From Ignavibacteria bacterium (GTDB lineage Bacteria; Bacteroidota; Ignavibacteria; Kapaibacteriales; UBA961), in the NCBI GenBank assembly GCA_016873735.1, contig VGWD01000018.1:1-48171 (forward strand): a DNA stretch of 48,171 nt. Direction: 5' to 3'. The notes beneath the pieces were generated by a model that was not told the origin of the DNA, made no database searches, and saw only the letters and a program-made list of their open reading frames with translations. Below are positions 38,399 through 45,630 of this stretch, one piece after another. The position numbers were made by a program, and so were the translations under genes. Positions within the stretch are counted from its first letter, which is position 1. Every line of letters begins with the position of its first letter.

Positions 38399-39081
38399 AG
38401 ACCGATCATATACTGAATGCCCAATGAAAATGAAAGCATTGTCCCATTCAAACTTTGAAGATTCGATGTTGGATAATATTCATCTTTGAATACTTTGCTT
38501 AACATCAATCCAATATGACCATTCACATTCAATTGCGAACCTCCTGAATTCATCACCGGATATGAATAACCCAGCCTTGGTTCAATGATCATGTTCATGC
38601 CATTTTTTCCATCACCAACAGTGACTGTCGGTGTCTGGCTTGAACCCTGAAAATATGACCATGTCTCTTCCTCTTCAATATCCTTTGTATTATTGTGTCG
38701 ATGATAATTCATCGGCAACCCGATAGCCACACCCAATGTTGCATTTTCAAAATTGACTCCGGGCGTGATCATCAAATAATTGAATGTTCTGGAATATTCA
38801 TTGACACCAGAAGTATAGGTATTCTTATAATTTGCGAGCGAGATATCTGCAGTTAGACCAACATTACCTTTCTTTTTGATCGGATGATATACGCTTAAGC
38901 CAAGATCAGGTACACCGGAAAAGGTCATTCCATGTTCTTCATTTCTGGAATCATTAGAAAATGAAGACATGCGAGACCATGCATGAACACCTATTTTGAA
39001 GTATTTTTTAGCAGGTGGTTCTTGAGCAATTGCGAAGTCAAAGAGACAACAGGCAGTGAGGATGGCAAAGAGAAATCTCAT
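38395..39081 (-). CDS. outer membrane beta-barrel protein
   Basis: A 228-residue exported protein, signal peptide MRFLFAILTACCLFDFAIAQ. The rest alternates short polar loops with amphipathic strands (YFKIGVHAWSRM, GNVGLTADISLANY, YLMITPGVNFENATLGVAIGL, NGHIGLMLSKVF) and ends with GTMLSFSLGIQYMIGL, consistent with an 8-10-strand barrel. I chose the ATG at 39081 because it starts the signal peptide, has AAGG upstream and lies downstream of a promoter-like box that falls inside the longer frame. Function unknown. It is divergent from another barrel gene. Confidence 0.82.
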   Translation of the reverse strand: MRFLFAILTACCLFDFAIAQEPPAKKYFKIGVHAWSRMSSFSNDSRNEEHGMTFSGVPDLGLSVYHPIKKKGNVGLTADISLANYKNTYTSGVNEYSRTFNYLMITPGVNFENATLGVAIGLPMNYHRHNNTKDIEEEETWSYFQGSSQTPTVTVGDGKNGMNMIIEPRLGYSYPVMNSGGSQLNVNGHIGLMLSKVFKDEYYPTSNLQSLNGTMLSFSLGIQYMIGL

Positions 39082-39130
39082 ATCATGAACCTTTGGAAAC
39101 ATTGAAAATTGAAGTATTTTTGTGTTATGA

Positions 39131-39161
39131 CAAAAATACACTCAAAAAGACAATTCACAAT
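39131..39161 (-). promoter_or_regulatory. Bacteroidota-type promoter for the barrel gene at 39081
   Basis: On the minus strand ATTG, a 19-base spacer, then TATTTTTG (39138-39131). This matches TTG-N19-TAnnTTTG and leaves a leader of about 45 bases. Confidence 0.55.
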
Positions 39162-39174
39162 TAAATTTATGCTG

Positions 39175-39182
39175 TATTTTTG
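39175..39182 (+). promoter_or_regulatory. possible -7 box for the barrel gene at 39239
   Basis: TATTTTTG, identical to the divergent -7 box at 39131-39138. No TTTG at 19 bases upstream, so the assignment rests on the -7 alone. Confidence 0.45.
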
Positions 39183-39238
39183 CTTTTGATTGAATCTATT
39201 ATCCTACAAAAAAATATGTTGATACGGGGAAATCGCAC

Positions 39239-40024
39239 ATGAATATCCAAAGAGTAGTAATCGTAATATTGGTATTGACAATGCAATCACCATTGGTCAA
39301 GTCTCAAGGATTTGATTGGGTATACTCATGGAATTCTCCTTTCAAAACTCCTACCCTATTCATTGGTGGTTATATAGGTACCGGAACATCAACTGAAACC
39401 ATTGGAAAAAACTCATTTTCCGAAGTGGTTGCTTGTTGCGCTTTCAATGATGGTACAGGAAAGGCATTCCGAGTGGGGTTCAATGCTGAATATTGGATCC
39501 TCGGGGATTATTCAATTCAAGCACAGGTGGGTTATGCATCCGAATCAATGGAATCGAGAAGTGAAAGCAAACCCAGCACCATTCTTGTCCGAGAAAATGA
39601 CAGGCATGTCCCAAAAATAATGAATCGTACTTATTCATTGTCGAACTCCGGATCCACTCTCGACATCGGATTCATCGGCAAGAGAAGATTGTTTTCAACT
39701 CATGTTTCAATTGCAACCGGTTTTTCCCTTTCCATGATCATGCCGAAATCAAATGAAACAAAGGTCACAACTGAGTACTCATTGGAATCATCAACCATTG
39801 AATCGAAGTCATATCCCACAATTATCCCTGATGATAATATCATCCGATCTTCCGTTCTTATCAGGCCTTTGATTCGATGCGAGTATGATCTTTCATTGGC
39901 AAAAGGGATCTATGCCAAACCATTTATCCAAACAGACTATACAATCAATTCTCGTGTGACAAATTCTGATCCTTGGCGGTCCTTGACAATAATGGGCGGG
40001 ATTGCCTTCATGTTTGGATCATGA
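39239..40024 (+). CDS. predicted outer membrane beta-barrel protein
   Basis: A 261-residue exported protein with signal peptide MNIQRVVIVILVLTMQSPLVKSQ. The mature part is strand-rich, with amphipathic segments (TLFIGGYIGTGTST, AFRVGFNAEYWILGDYSIQAQVGYA, HVSIATGFSLSMIM, IYAKPFIQTDYTINSRV) and ends IMGGIAFMFGS, a barrel-like C-terminus. A repeated serine-rich exposed region (ESMESRSESKPST, SLESSTIESKSY) is likely loop. I do not recognise the family. GGGG lies 9 bases before the ATG. Divergent from the barrel gene at 38395-39081; about 60 bases before the first DUF1573 gene. Confidence 0.75.
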   Translation: MNIQRVVIVILVLTMQSPLVKSQGFDWVYSWNSPFKTPTLFIGGYIGTGTSTETIGKNSFSEVVACCAFNDGTGKAFRVGFNAEYWILGDYSIQAQVGYASESMESRSESKPSTILVRENDRHVPKIMNRTYSLSNSGSTLDIGFIGKRRLFSTHVSIATGFSLSMIMPKSNETKVTTEYSLESSTIESKSYPTIIPDDNIIRSSVLIRPLIRCEYDLSLAKGIYAKPFIQTDYTINSRVTNSDPWRSLTIMGGIAFMFGS

Positions 40025-40084
40025 GGCATACAATCAACTGTTCGTTCATACGTTATAGCCGCGGATTCAATACATTCTATTCTC

Positions 40085-40765
40085 ATGAATTTCATCATCA
40101 CGCTTTGCATCATTACCCTTTTCGGCTTCTCGGAATCAATGGCTCAACCCAAGCTGGAAGTCATTGGAGGAAGTACATATGATTGGGGAAAAGTCCCATT
40201 TTCAAAAGGGCCTCTGAAAGGTTCCATCAAATTGAAGAATACCGGCAATCAACCATTGAAAATAAACGAAGTAAAGCCGGGATGTGGCTGTACTACAGCA
40301 CCATTGGACAAGAAATATCTTAAACCGGGTGAGTTTGCAACCATGAATGTCACGCTTAATCCGGGATCAAGCTCAGGTGAATTGGTCAAGGGTTTAACCA
40401 TATCAAGCAATGACCCCAAAGTCCCCATTAAAGCCGTAACACTCAAAGCATATATCATCAAACCAATTCAAGTATTGCCTCAGCCCTATATTGCGATCCC
40501 GCAGTCCAAAGTTGGGACAAACTCTGATGCAACCATAACTTTGAAGAATACAACCGACATTCCAATCAAAATAACCCAATTCATTCCATCCAAAGGAATT
40601 ACGGTTCTTTCAAAGGCCAAGAACATACCTCCGGGAGGTCAGATTACGGTTCCAATTCGTGTGAAACCAACAGCGAAAGGGTATTGGAATGGCTCAATAA
40701 CGTGCAAAACCAATCATCCCGATCTGGCCGAGATGGATGTGATTGTCTATGGCAATGCTTTGTAA
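40085..40765 (+). CDS. DUF1573 domain protein, paralog 1
   Basis: A 226-residue exported protein (signal peptide to SESMAQ). DUF1573 is an ASH/MSP-like beta-sandwich; the diagnostic motif PGCGCTTAPLDKK follows KNTGNQPLKINEV, and TISSNDPK is the other hallmark. A second, degenerate copy of the fold (residues about 125-225) has ITLKNTTDIPIKI and ends KTNHPD. The CGC pair may form a disulfide or bind metal. It is a tandem paralog of the next gene, with 13 identical residues around CGC. Function is unknown, periplasmic or surface. Confidence 0.92.
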   Translation: MNFIITLCIITLFGFSESMAQPKLEVIGGSTYDWGKVPFSKGPLKGSIKLKNTGNQPLKINEVKPGCGCTTAPLDKKYLKPGEFATMNVTLNPGSSSGELVKGLTISSNDPKVPIKAVTLKAYIIKPIQVLPQPYIAIPQSKVGTNSDATITLKNTTDIPIKITQFIPSKGITVLSKAKNIPPGGQITVPIRVKPTAKGYWNGSITCKTNHPDLAEMDVIVYGNAL

Positions 40766-40787
40766 TTCTGGATTTTCCGTATTTTTG
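40759..40787 (+). promoter_or_regulatory. promoter for the second DUF1573 gene
   Basis: TTTG at 40759-40762 (overlapping the stop of the first DUF1573 gene), 17-base spacer, TATTTTTG at 40780-40787. It suggests the second paralog can be transcribed on its own. Confidence 0.5.
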
Positions 40788-40834
40788 AATAATTTATTTT
40801 TCCGGTTTTTCACCGTTTAAAGACAGGTGCACAC

Positions 40835-41542
40835 ATGAAACGATATACCGCTATATGCTTGGCTCTGCTTGTTTGCGCAGGGACATTTGCATTTGCACAA
40901 CCCAAAATCACCATCATTGGTGGAGATACACAAGATTGGGGCAAAGTAAAACCAAAAGATGATCCTTTGAAGGCTACAATCAAGATCAAGAATGAAGGCA
41001 ATGAAATGCTGAAAATAACTGATGTTCGTCCCGGTTGTGGATGTACAACAGCTCCACTTGACAAAAAAGAACTCAATCCGGGTGAAATGGCATCGATGGA
41101 TGTCACATTGAAACTTGGAGCAACTTCCGGCATGATGACAAAGAGCATCACAATCAGCAGCAATGACCCTCAAAATGCTACAAAGGTCTTATACCTTAAA
41201 GCTGATGTGGTCCGTCCGATTCAGATTCTTCCCACACAATATTTCTCATTTGGAGAAATGACTGTTGGGACAAAGTCCGAAGCGAAGCTCATCATAAAAA
41301 ACACTTCAACTCAGGAAATAGTATTGTCCGACTTCGAGACTGTTGCAGGAATCAGCTTGAATTTAACGAAACCAACAACCATTCCGGGTGGCGGAGAAGT
41401 TGAACTCATCGCAAAAGTAACACCGAATGAAAAAGGATATTTCAATGGTGTGGTTAAAATGAAAACAAATCACCCTGACTATTCTTCTCTGGACATCATT
41501 GCTTATGGCAATGTGAAACCATCAGTGGTAGACCCAAAGTGA
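40835..41542 (+). CDS. DUF1573 domain protein, paralog 2
   Basis: A 235-residue exported protein, signal peptide ending FAFAQ. Same architecture as paralog 1: KPKDDPLKATIKIKNEGNEM in part, PGCGCTTAPLDKKELNPGE, ITISSNDPQ, then a second sandwich (FSFGEMTVGTKSEAKLIIKN) ending MKTNHPDY. The shared VIGGSTYDWGKV/IIGGDTQDWGKV start shows a tandem duplication. A bidirectional terminator follows. Confidence 0.92.
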   Translation: MKRYTAICLALLVCAGTFAFAQPKITIIGGDTQDWGKVKPKDDPLKATIKIKNEGNEMLKITDVRPGCGCTTAPLDKKELNPGEMASMDVTLKLGATSGMMTKSITISSNDPQNATKVLYLKADVVRPIQILPTQYFSFGEMTVGTKSEAKLIIKNTSTQEIVLSDFETVAGISLNLTKPTTIPGGGEVELIAKVTPNEKGYFNGVVKMKTNHPDYSSLDIIAYGNVKPSVVDPK

Positions 41543-41560
41543 TATGACGCATATACAATG

Positions 41561-41590
41561 AAAAAGGCGACCATTGGTCGCTTTTTTTTT
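41561..41590. terminator. bidirectional intrinsic terminator
   Basis: GCGACC (41567-41572), loop ATT, GGTCGC (41576-41581), with AAAAA before and nine T after. It can end transcripts from both the DUF1573 gene and the convergent DUF4870 gene. Confidence 0.85.
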
Positions 41591-41933
41591 AGAGTATGCG
41601 GATATGTCCAATGATGGGTAATGGGTTCATCTTTCCCTGAAGAACATTGATGATTCCAATGATCGAGAAGATGATGGCCGAGAAATATGCTATTCCACTG
41701 ATTAGCCCATCAAATGGCAGAAATGGAATATAGCTCACCACTCCGGAAATCAGATAGAGCAAGAATACATTCAATCCTTGCTTTGCATGAAACTTTGCAT
41801 AAGATGAATCTCCCCCCAACAACAGTGGGATGAGAATCAATATTCCAAGATATGAACATATAGCTTTCCATTTGTTTGCGGCTATATCCGCAGGGTCTGC
41901 ATAGGAAAGTGATTCATTGTCAAAAGCATTCAT
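41589..41933 (-). CDS. DUF4870-type membrane protein
   Basis: A 114-residue membrane protein matching DUF4870 (Tic20-like fold): the segment ANKWKAICSYLGILILIPLLLGGDS, in part, then YAKFHAKQGLNVFLLYLI and the final GLISGIAYFSAIIFSIIGIINVLQGK. Three or four membrane helices. The motif FHAKQGLNVF is characteristic. I chose ATG at 41933 (MNAFDNES); the longer frame adds an unlikely leader. Function unknown. Ends at the T-tract of the shared terminator. Confidence 0.88.
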   Translation of the reverse strand: MNAFDNESLSYADPADIAANKWKAICSYLGILILIPLLLGGDSSYAKFHAKQGLNVFLLYLISGVVSYIPFLPFDGLISGIAYFSAIIFSIIGIINVLQGKMNPLPIIGHIRIL

Positions 41934-42059
41934 GATGCAATAACTCCAAGATTGTGTATGCCAAGATACATGAAACATCGAGGATTAGCAAACCGCTCTT
42001 GTTGTATTGTTGATTTTTCGCGAAGTTTGTCATTATCACTTAATCATAGCGGTCTTTCC

Positions 42060-42713
42060 ATGGAACGGTTTCAATCTTTTGGTCAACTTCTTTTACGATT
42101 GGTCATTGGCTCTTCTTTTGCCTTTGCAGGAATCGTCAAAATCGGCACTGCAAATCCAAAACCACCTTCATTTGCTTTGACTGCAAATCTCCCAATTGCT
42201 TTATTCGGCATTGCACTTCCATGGATTGAATTGATTTGCGGACTCGCATTGCTCATTGGCATGCAATTGTCCGATCCTAGATTACGCACTCTTGCAAAAA
42301 TGTTGATTGGATCAATTTTCATCGCAGCGGCAATTGATAAAATTGCCAATCCGGACGCATTCGCAAAAAGCATCAACAATTTTCATCTTCTTCCCTATGC
42401 TGCACTTAATATTCCGGCTTTGATTTTGCCCTGGGTGGAATTGATTACGGGTGGCATGCTTATCTTTTCATACAAAGAAAAGGCAGCATCATTTCTCATA
42501 TCGGGCATGTTGATAGTGTTCATCATCGCAATTCTGACTGCAATTGCGCGAGGCTATAATATTGATTGCGGATGTTTTGGTGAAAGCTCACCTGCCGCGG
42601 CAGCTGAAGTGACAAAAGTCGGATGGGCAAAAGTGCTCGAAGATACACGTTGGCTCATTGCCTCTTTGTTCATCTTCCTCACATCTACCGCTCCGGGAAG
42701 TTCAGAGGAATAA
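42060..42713 (+). CDS. MauE/DoxX-type membrane protein with CGCFG motif
   Basis: A 217-residue integral membrane protein. It looks like MauE of the DoxX superfamily: LLLRLVIGSSFAFAGIVKIG, the LPWIELICGLALLIG segment, and a second set IAAAIDKIANPDAFAKSI with LPWVELITGG, then a helix and the motif NIDCGCFGES (near residue 185). The CGCFG pair is known in MauE-type redox/vitamin K-reductase relatives. The half repeat is detailed in the findings. ATG at 42060 gives MERFQSFGQLLLRL; the longer frame adds a polar leader. It abuts the pth ATG with no gap. Confidence 0.85.
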   Translation: MERFQSFGQLLLRLVIGSSFAFAGIVKIGTANPKPPSFALTANLPIALFGIALPWIELICGLALLIGMQLSDPRLRTLAKMLIGSIFIAAAIDKIANPDAFAKSINNFHLLPYAALNIPALILPWVELITGGMLIFSYKEKAASFLISGMLIVFIIAILTAIARGYNIDCGCFGESSPAAAAEVTKVGWAKVLEDTRWLIASLFIFLTSTAPGSSEE

Positions 42714-43289
42714 ATGTCTCATTGGCTCATAGTTGGTCTGGGAAATCCGGGAGAACGCTATCATTTCACAAGACACAATATTGGAAGAATGATTGCGGAA
42801 GCTTTTGCAGAAACAAAACGATTGCAATTCAAAAAAGGTCGAGGCAATTGGTTGGAATCTGAATGTACTGTAAAAGGGGAAAAAGTATCACTCATGCTTC
42901 CGGAAACATATATGAACAATTCCGGACAAGCCGTTGGGGAATTCATTCGCTATTATAAAATTCCAACCGAACATGTGATCATGCTTGTGGATGAGTATAA
43001 TTTTCCTGTTGGTAAAATGCAGTTGAAACAGGGTGGTTCCGATGGAGGTCATAATGGTACATCATCGATGATGGCTCATATAGGGCCGGCATTTTGGCGA
43101 TTCAGATTCGGAATAGACAAACAGTTTGGACCCGGGGAAATGGCAGATTATGTACTCGCACCATTTCGGCAAGATGAAATCGAGCAAAGAAACAGGATGA
43201 TTGAACGTGGAGTAAAAGCGCTGAATCTGTTTCTATCCGGAAATCCTTCCAGAGCACTTCAACAAATCAATGCGGATAAAGAGTTATAA
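42714..43289 (+). CDS. pth: peptidyl-tRNA hydrolase
   Basis: A 191-residue Pth, which frees tRNA from prematurely released peptidyl-tRNA. Conserved motifs are intact: VGLGNPG (substrate Asn), RHNIG (catalytic His), PETYMNNSG (Asn), VDEYNFPVGK (Asp) and GGSDGGHNG (Asn). The ATG at 42714 directly follows the TAA of the MauE-like gene. In many bacteria pth follows rplY/ctc; here it does not. It is convergent with the VIT gene and shares the TTATAA at the stop codons. Confidence 0.97.
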   Translation: MSHWLIVGLGNPGERYHFTRHNIGRMIAEAFAETKRLQFKKGRGNWLESECTVKGEKVSLMLPETYMNNSGQAVGEFIRYYKIPTEHVIMLVDEYNFPVGKMQLKQGGSDGGHNGTSSMMAHIGPAFWRFRFGIDKQFGPGEMADYVLAPFRQDEIEQRNRMIERGVKALNLFLSGNPSRALQQINADKEL

Positions 43290-45548
43290 CACTTCAAGTA
43301 GGAATGAGATTTGCACCATGCCTTCCATCGTATTCGGATATTTGATTTCTTGAACTGCTTTTAATAAACATTCATCCACTTCAGGAATATTCAATTCAGA
43401 ATCCGCAAGTGAAATCTCCGTGATAACCCCTTCCTCCCCGTAAATCACAAGTATTTGCACTGTGCCCTGCAAATGAAAATACTTTGGAAGAGCTTCTGCA
43501 TAACATCCAAGCATAGTTGACAATTGCTGTTCCACAGAAAGTTTATATGCTTCAAGAATGGCATTATCGGTAACTTTTTCAGTCATTACAGATCCAACAC
43601 TGATCAAGCCCTCCTCATCATGCGCTCCGGCATCTTGATAATTGCATGCCGCTTCCACCTCAACTTCATTTGTTCTGGCAAGTTGCATACCGGAAGAACT
43701 TGTTACCATTGTTCCACCGATGGACAAATTCAAGGGTTGATACATGATAGCGGGATTAAGTTTTTTTCCAATGACGCTTCCTACGATTCCAAATGCAGTA
43801 TAAGGTGTTTGTACACCATAGCGTTTACCAAGTTTTGTGATTTCCGTAATGCGTTGATTGGTTCTTTCATATACATTGTAATCGATCAATAAAGCTATGC
43901 GCTGTTTGGCCCAAAGATATGGCAGAGCAGAATGTACACTTGACTGTTTTATTGAAGAAACATCAATTGTTTTTACAAAAGGAATGTCACCCATCATACC
44001 GGTGATCACTATGCGACCTTTGGGTTTACCCTTGAATTTTCCAAAAATCATGACAGGTCTTTCGGAATATAAATCCGGATAGCTTGCCGGTTCCAATTCA
44101 ATTGCATTGAACCCGTCAAATCCCACTTTCAGTTTTGTCAATGAAGGATGTTGCAAGACCTTCACAATCTGTTCTGCCTGTGCATCCATCGCAGAATGAG
44201 ATCCTCCGATGATCATGGGCTCAGACATCGTCAAACGAGAGATCGCATCAAAAAAACGTTCATTGTAATCTTTGCCTGTGGCAATGGCAAAGATATTTGC
44301 ATCCTGCAATTGCTTTGAAACCTGCTCGAAAATATCTGTGCTTGCATCTACGAAACCATTTGAAAGAATGATGATCGTTCGCGCAGACATATTTTCCGAA
44401 TGCGGCTGAGAGAGAATATTGGACAATCTGTCTATCAATGCTATTGATTCAAAGCCCTCGGTTTCCTGAACGCGATTGACATAGGCATTTGCTCGGGATA
44501 TGACATTATCATTGCAATAAACAGAGGTATCGCTCAATTGTATATTCTCATTTCCATAGTGCTGAATATTGATGCGATCGCCTGCATATAATCCTTTGGA
44601 AAATGCCTTCCAGAAAGATGCCGCAGCACCCGTTTCCAACGATGAAGAATCACACAGAATGATATACTCATGCGCATGCATTGAATCACGCATTTTTTTA
44701 ATTGTGGGCGGGTGAAGAGTGAGCAAAAAGAACTTGTCATTATTGTCTTCATAAAGCATCAAGTTCTCTCGTGGCTCTGCATTCGCAAATTGATATGATA
44801 CCGATAGTTGTTCACCTACATATACTTTACTCAAAGTGCATGTGTATTCGCTTTCAGAATCTTTTACATCCATTCCCTTAGCTGTGCATGCATGCATCAT
44901 GCCTCCCTTGCTAACTCTTACGATTGAAGAGAATCTTCCTGCAGGATAATCCGTCATTTCTGCAAAACTTGTATCACTGAATGTATCACGATAGAGGGGA
45001 ACTACATCAAGAATCTTCAAGTAATAGGGCTTAAGTGGTTTTGGCAAGGAAAGAGTGTAAACACCTTCAACCGGCTTCATGATTTGTGTATAGCGTATCT
45101 CATAGTGTACAGTCATACCTGGTTGAATACCTGAGACATGCATTTGAAAAGCATTGGCCTCATTCCAATTCAAAAAGAAAGGATCAACTTTTTTCTTGGC
45201 TTGATCATATAATTCACGGACTTTTTCTTTATCCTGCATTTCTGCTTTATAAGATTGATTCCCCACTTTCACCAAGCCGCCATGAATCATGATGGAGGGA
45301 TGCGCCGGCATGAGCAAGGATGCCTCAAGCGTCATTGTACCTTTGTATACGAAACTTTGTTTGATGATGCATTCCGTGATCACACCATTCACATGTGCTT
45401 GTATATGAGTAGAATCGGGAATGAGTGAATCAATGTCTGAAGCATCACTATTGACAATGAAACGCGGGAAAGGAATGTCTTGAGCCGATATTCGATTGGG
45501 CATCGAACACATGCACATGAACAAAAGCAGTATGTACAATCGGATCAT
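43284..45548 (-). CDS. VIT-VWA protein with AgmX/PglI-type C-terminal domain
   Basis: A 754-residue exported protein, signal peptide MIRLYILLLFMCMCSMPNRISAQ. Residues about 35-155 form a VIT (inter-alpha-trypsin inhibitor) domain (ECIIKQSFVYKGTMTLEASLLMPAHP, in part; EKVRELYDQAKKK; GIQPGMTVHYEIRYTQ). Residues about 265-450 are a VWA domain; the last 95 residues (GCYAEALPKYFHLQGTVQILVIYGEEG, in part; VDECLLKAVQEIKYP) match the AgmX/PglI C-terminal domain found in gliding-motility and Ton-type proteins. MIDAS residues are degenerate (see findings). I chose the ATG at 45548 because a -7 box lies between it and the longer frame's start. No gliding genes are adjacent. Ends over pth. Confidence 0.87.
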   Translation of the reverse strand: MIRLYILLLFMCMCSMPNRISAQDIPFPRFIVNSDASDIDSLIPDSTHIQAHVNGVITECIIKQSFVYKGTMTLEASLLMPAHPSIMIHGGLVKVGNQSYKAEMQDKEKVRELYDQAKKKVDPFFLNWNEANAFQMHVSGIQPGMTVHYEIRYTQIMKPVEGVYTLSLPKPLKPYYLKILDVVPLYRDTFSDTSFAEMTDYPAGRFSSIVRVSKGGMMHACTAKGMDVKDSESEYTCTLSKVYVGEQLSVSYQFANAEPRENLMLYEDNNDKFFLLTLHPPTIKKMRDSMHAHEYIILCDSSSLETGAAASFWKAFSKGLYAGDRINIQHYGNENIQLSDTSVYCNDNVISRANAYVNRVQETEGFESIALIDRLSNILSQPHSENMSARTIIILSNGFVDASTDIFEQVSKQLQDANIFAIATGKDYNERFFDAISRLTMSEPMIIGGSHSAMDAQAEQIVKVLQHPSLTKLKVGFDGFNAIELEPASYPDLYSERPVMIFGKFKGKPKGRIVITGMMGDIPFVKTIDVSSIKQSSVHSALPYLWAKQRIALLIDYNVYERTNQRITEITKLGKRYGVQTPYTAFGIVGSVIGKKLNPAIMYQPLNLSIGGTMVTSSSGMQLARTNEVEVEAACNYQDAGAHDEEGLISVGSVMTEKVTDNAILEAYKLSVEQQLSTMLGCYAEALPKYFHLQGTVQILVIYGEEGVITEISLADSELNIPEVDECLLKAVQEIKYPNTMEGMVQISFLLEVL

Positions 45549-45578
45549 AAAAATGCAAAAATGGGTTGAATTGCCGGA

Positions 45579-45586
45579 CAAATATA
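45579..45586 (-). promoter_or_regulatory. -7 box of the VIT-VWA gene
   Basis: TATATTTG on the minus strand fits TAnnTTTG and lies 30 bases upstream of the ATG at 45548. The position where TTTG is expected reads AATG. It excludes translation from the ORF start at 45608. Confidence 0.4.
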
Positions 45587-45630
45587 CCCATTCCGCATGG
45601 GAAGCCATTGATTTTGCCTGTTCTTCACAC

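Noticed and set aside
45549-45608. Longer start for the VIT-VWA gene
   Set aside because: A TAnnTTTG box lies within this stretch and the signal peptide begins at 45548, so the longer N-terminus is unlikely to be translated.
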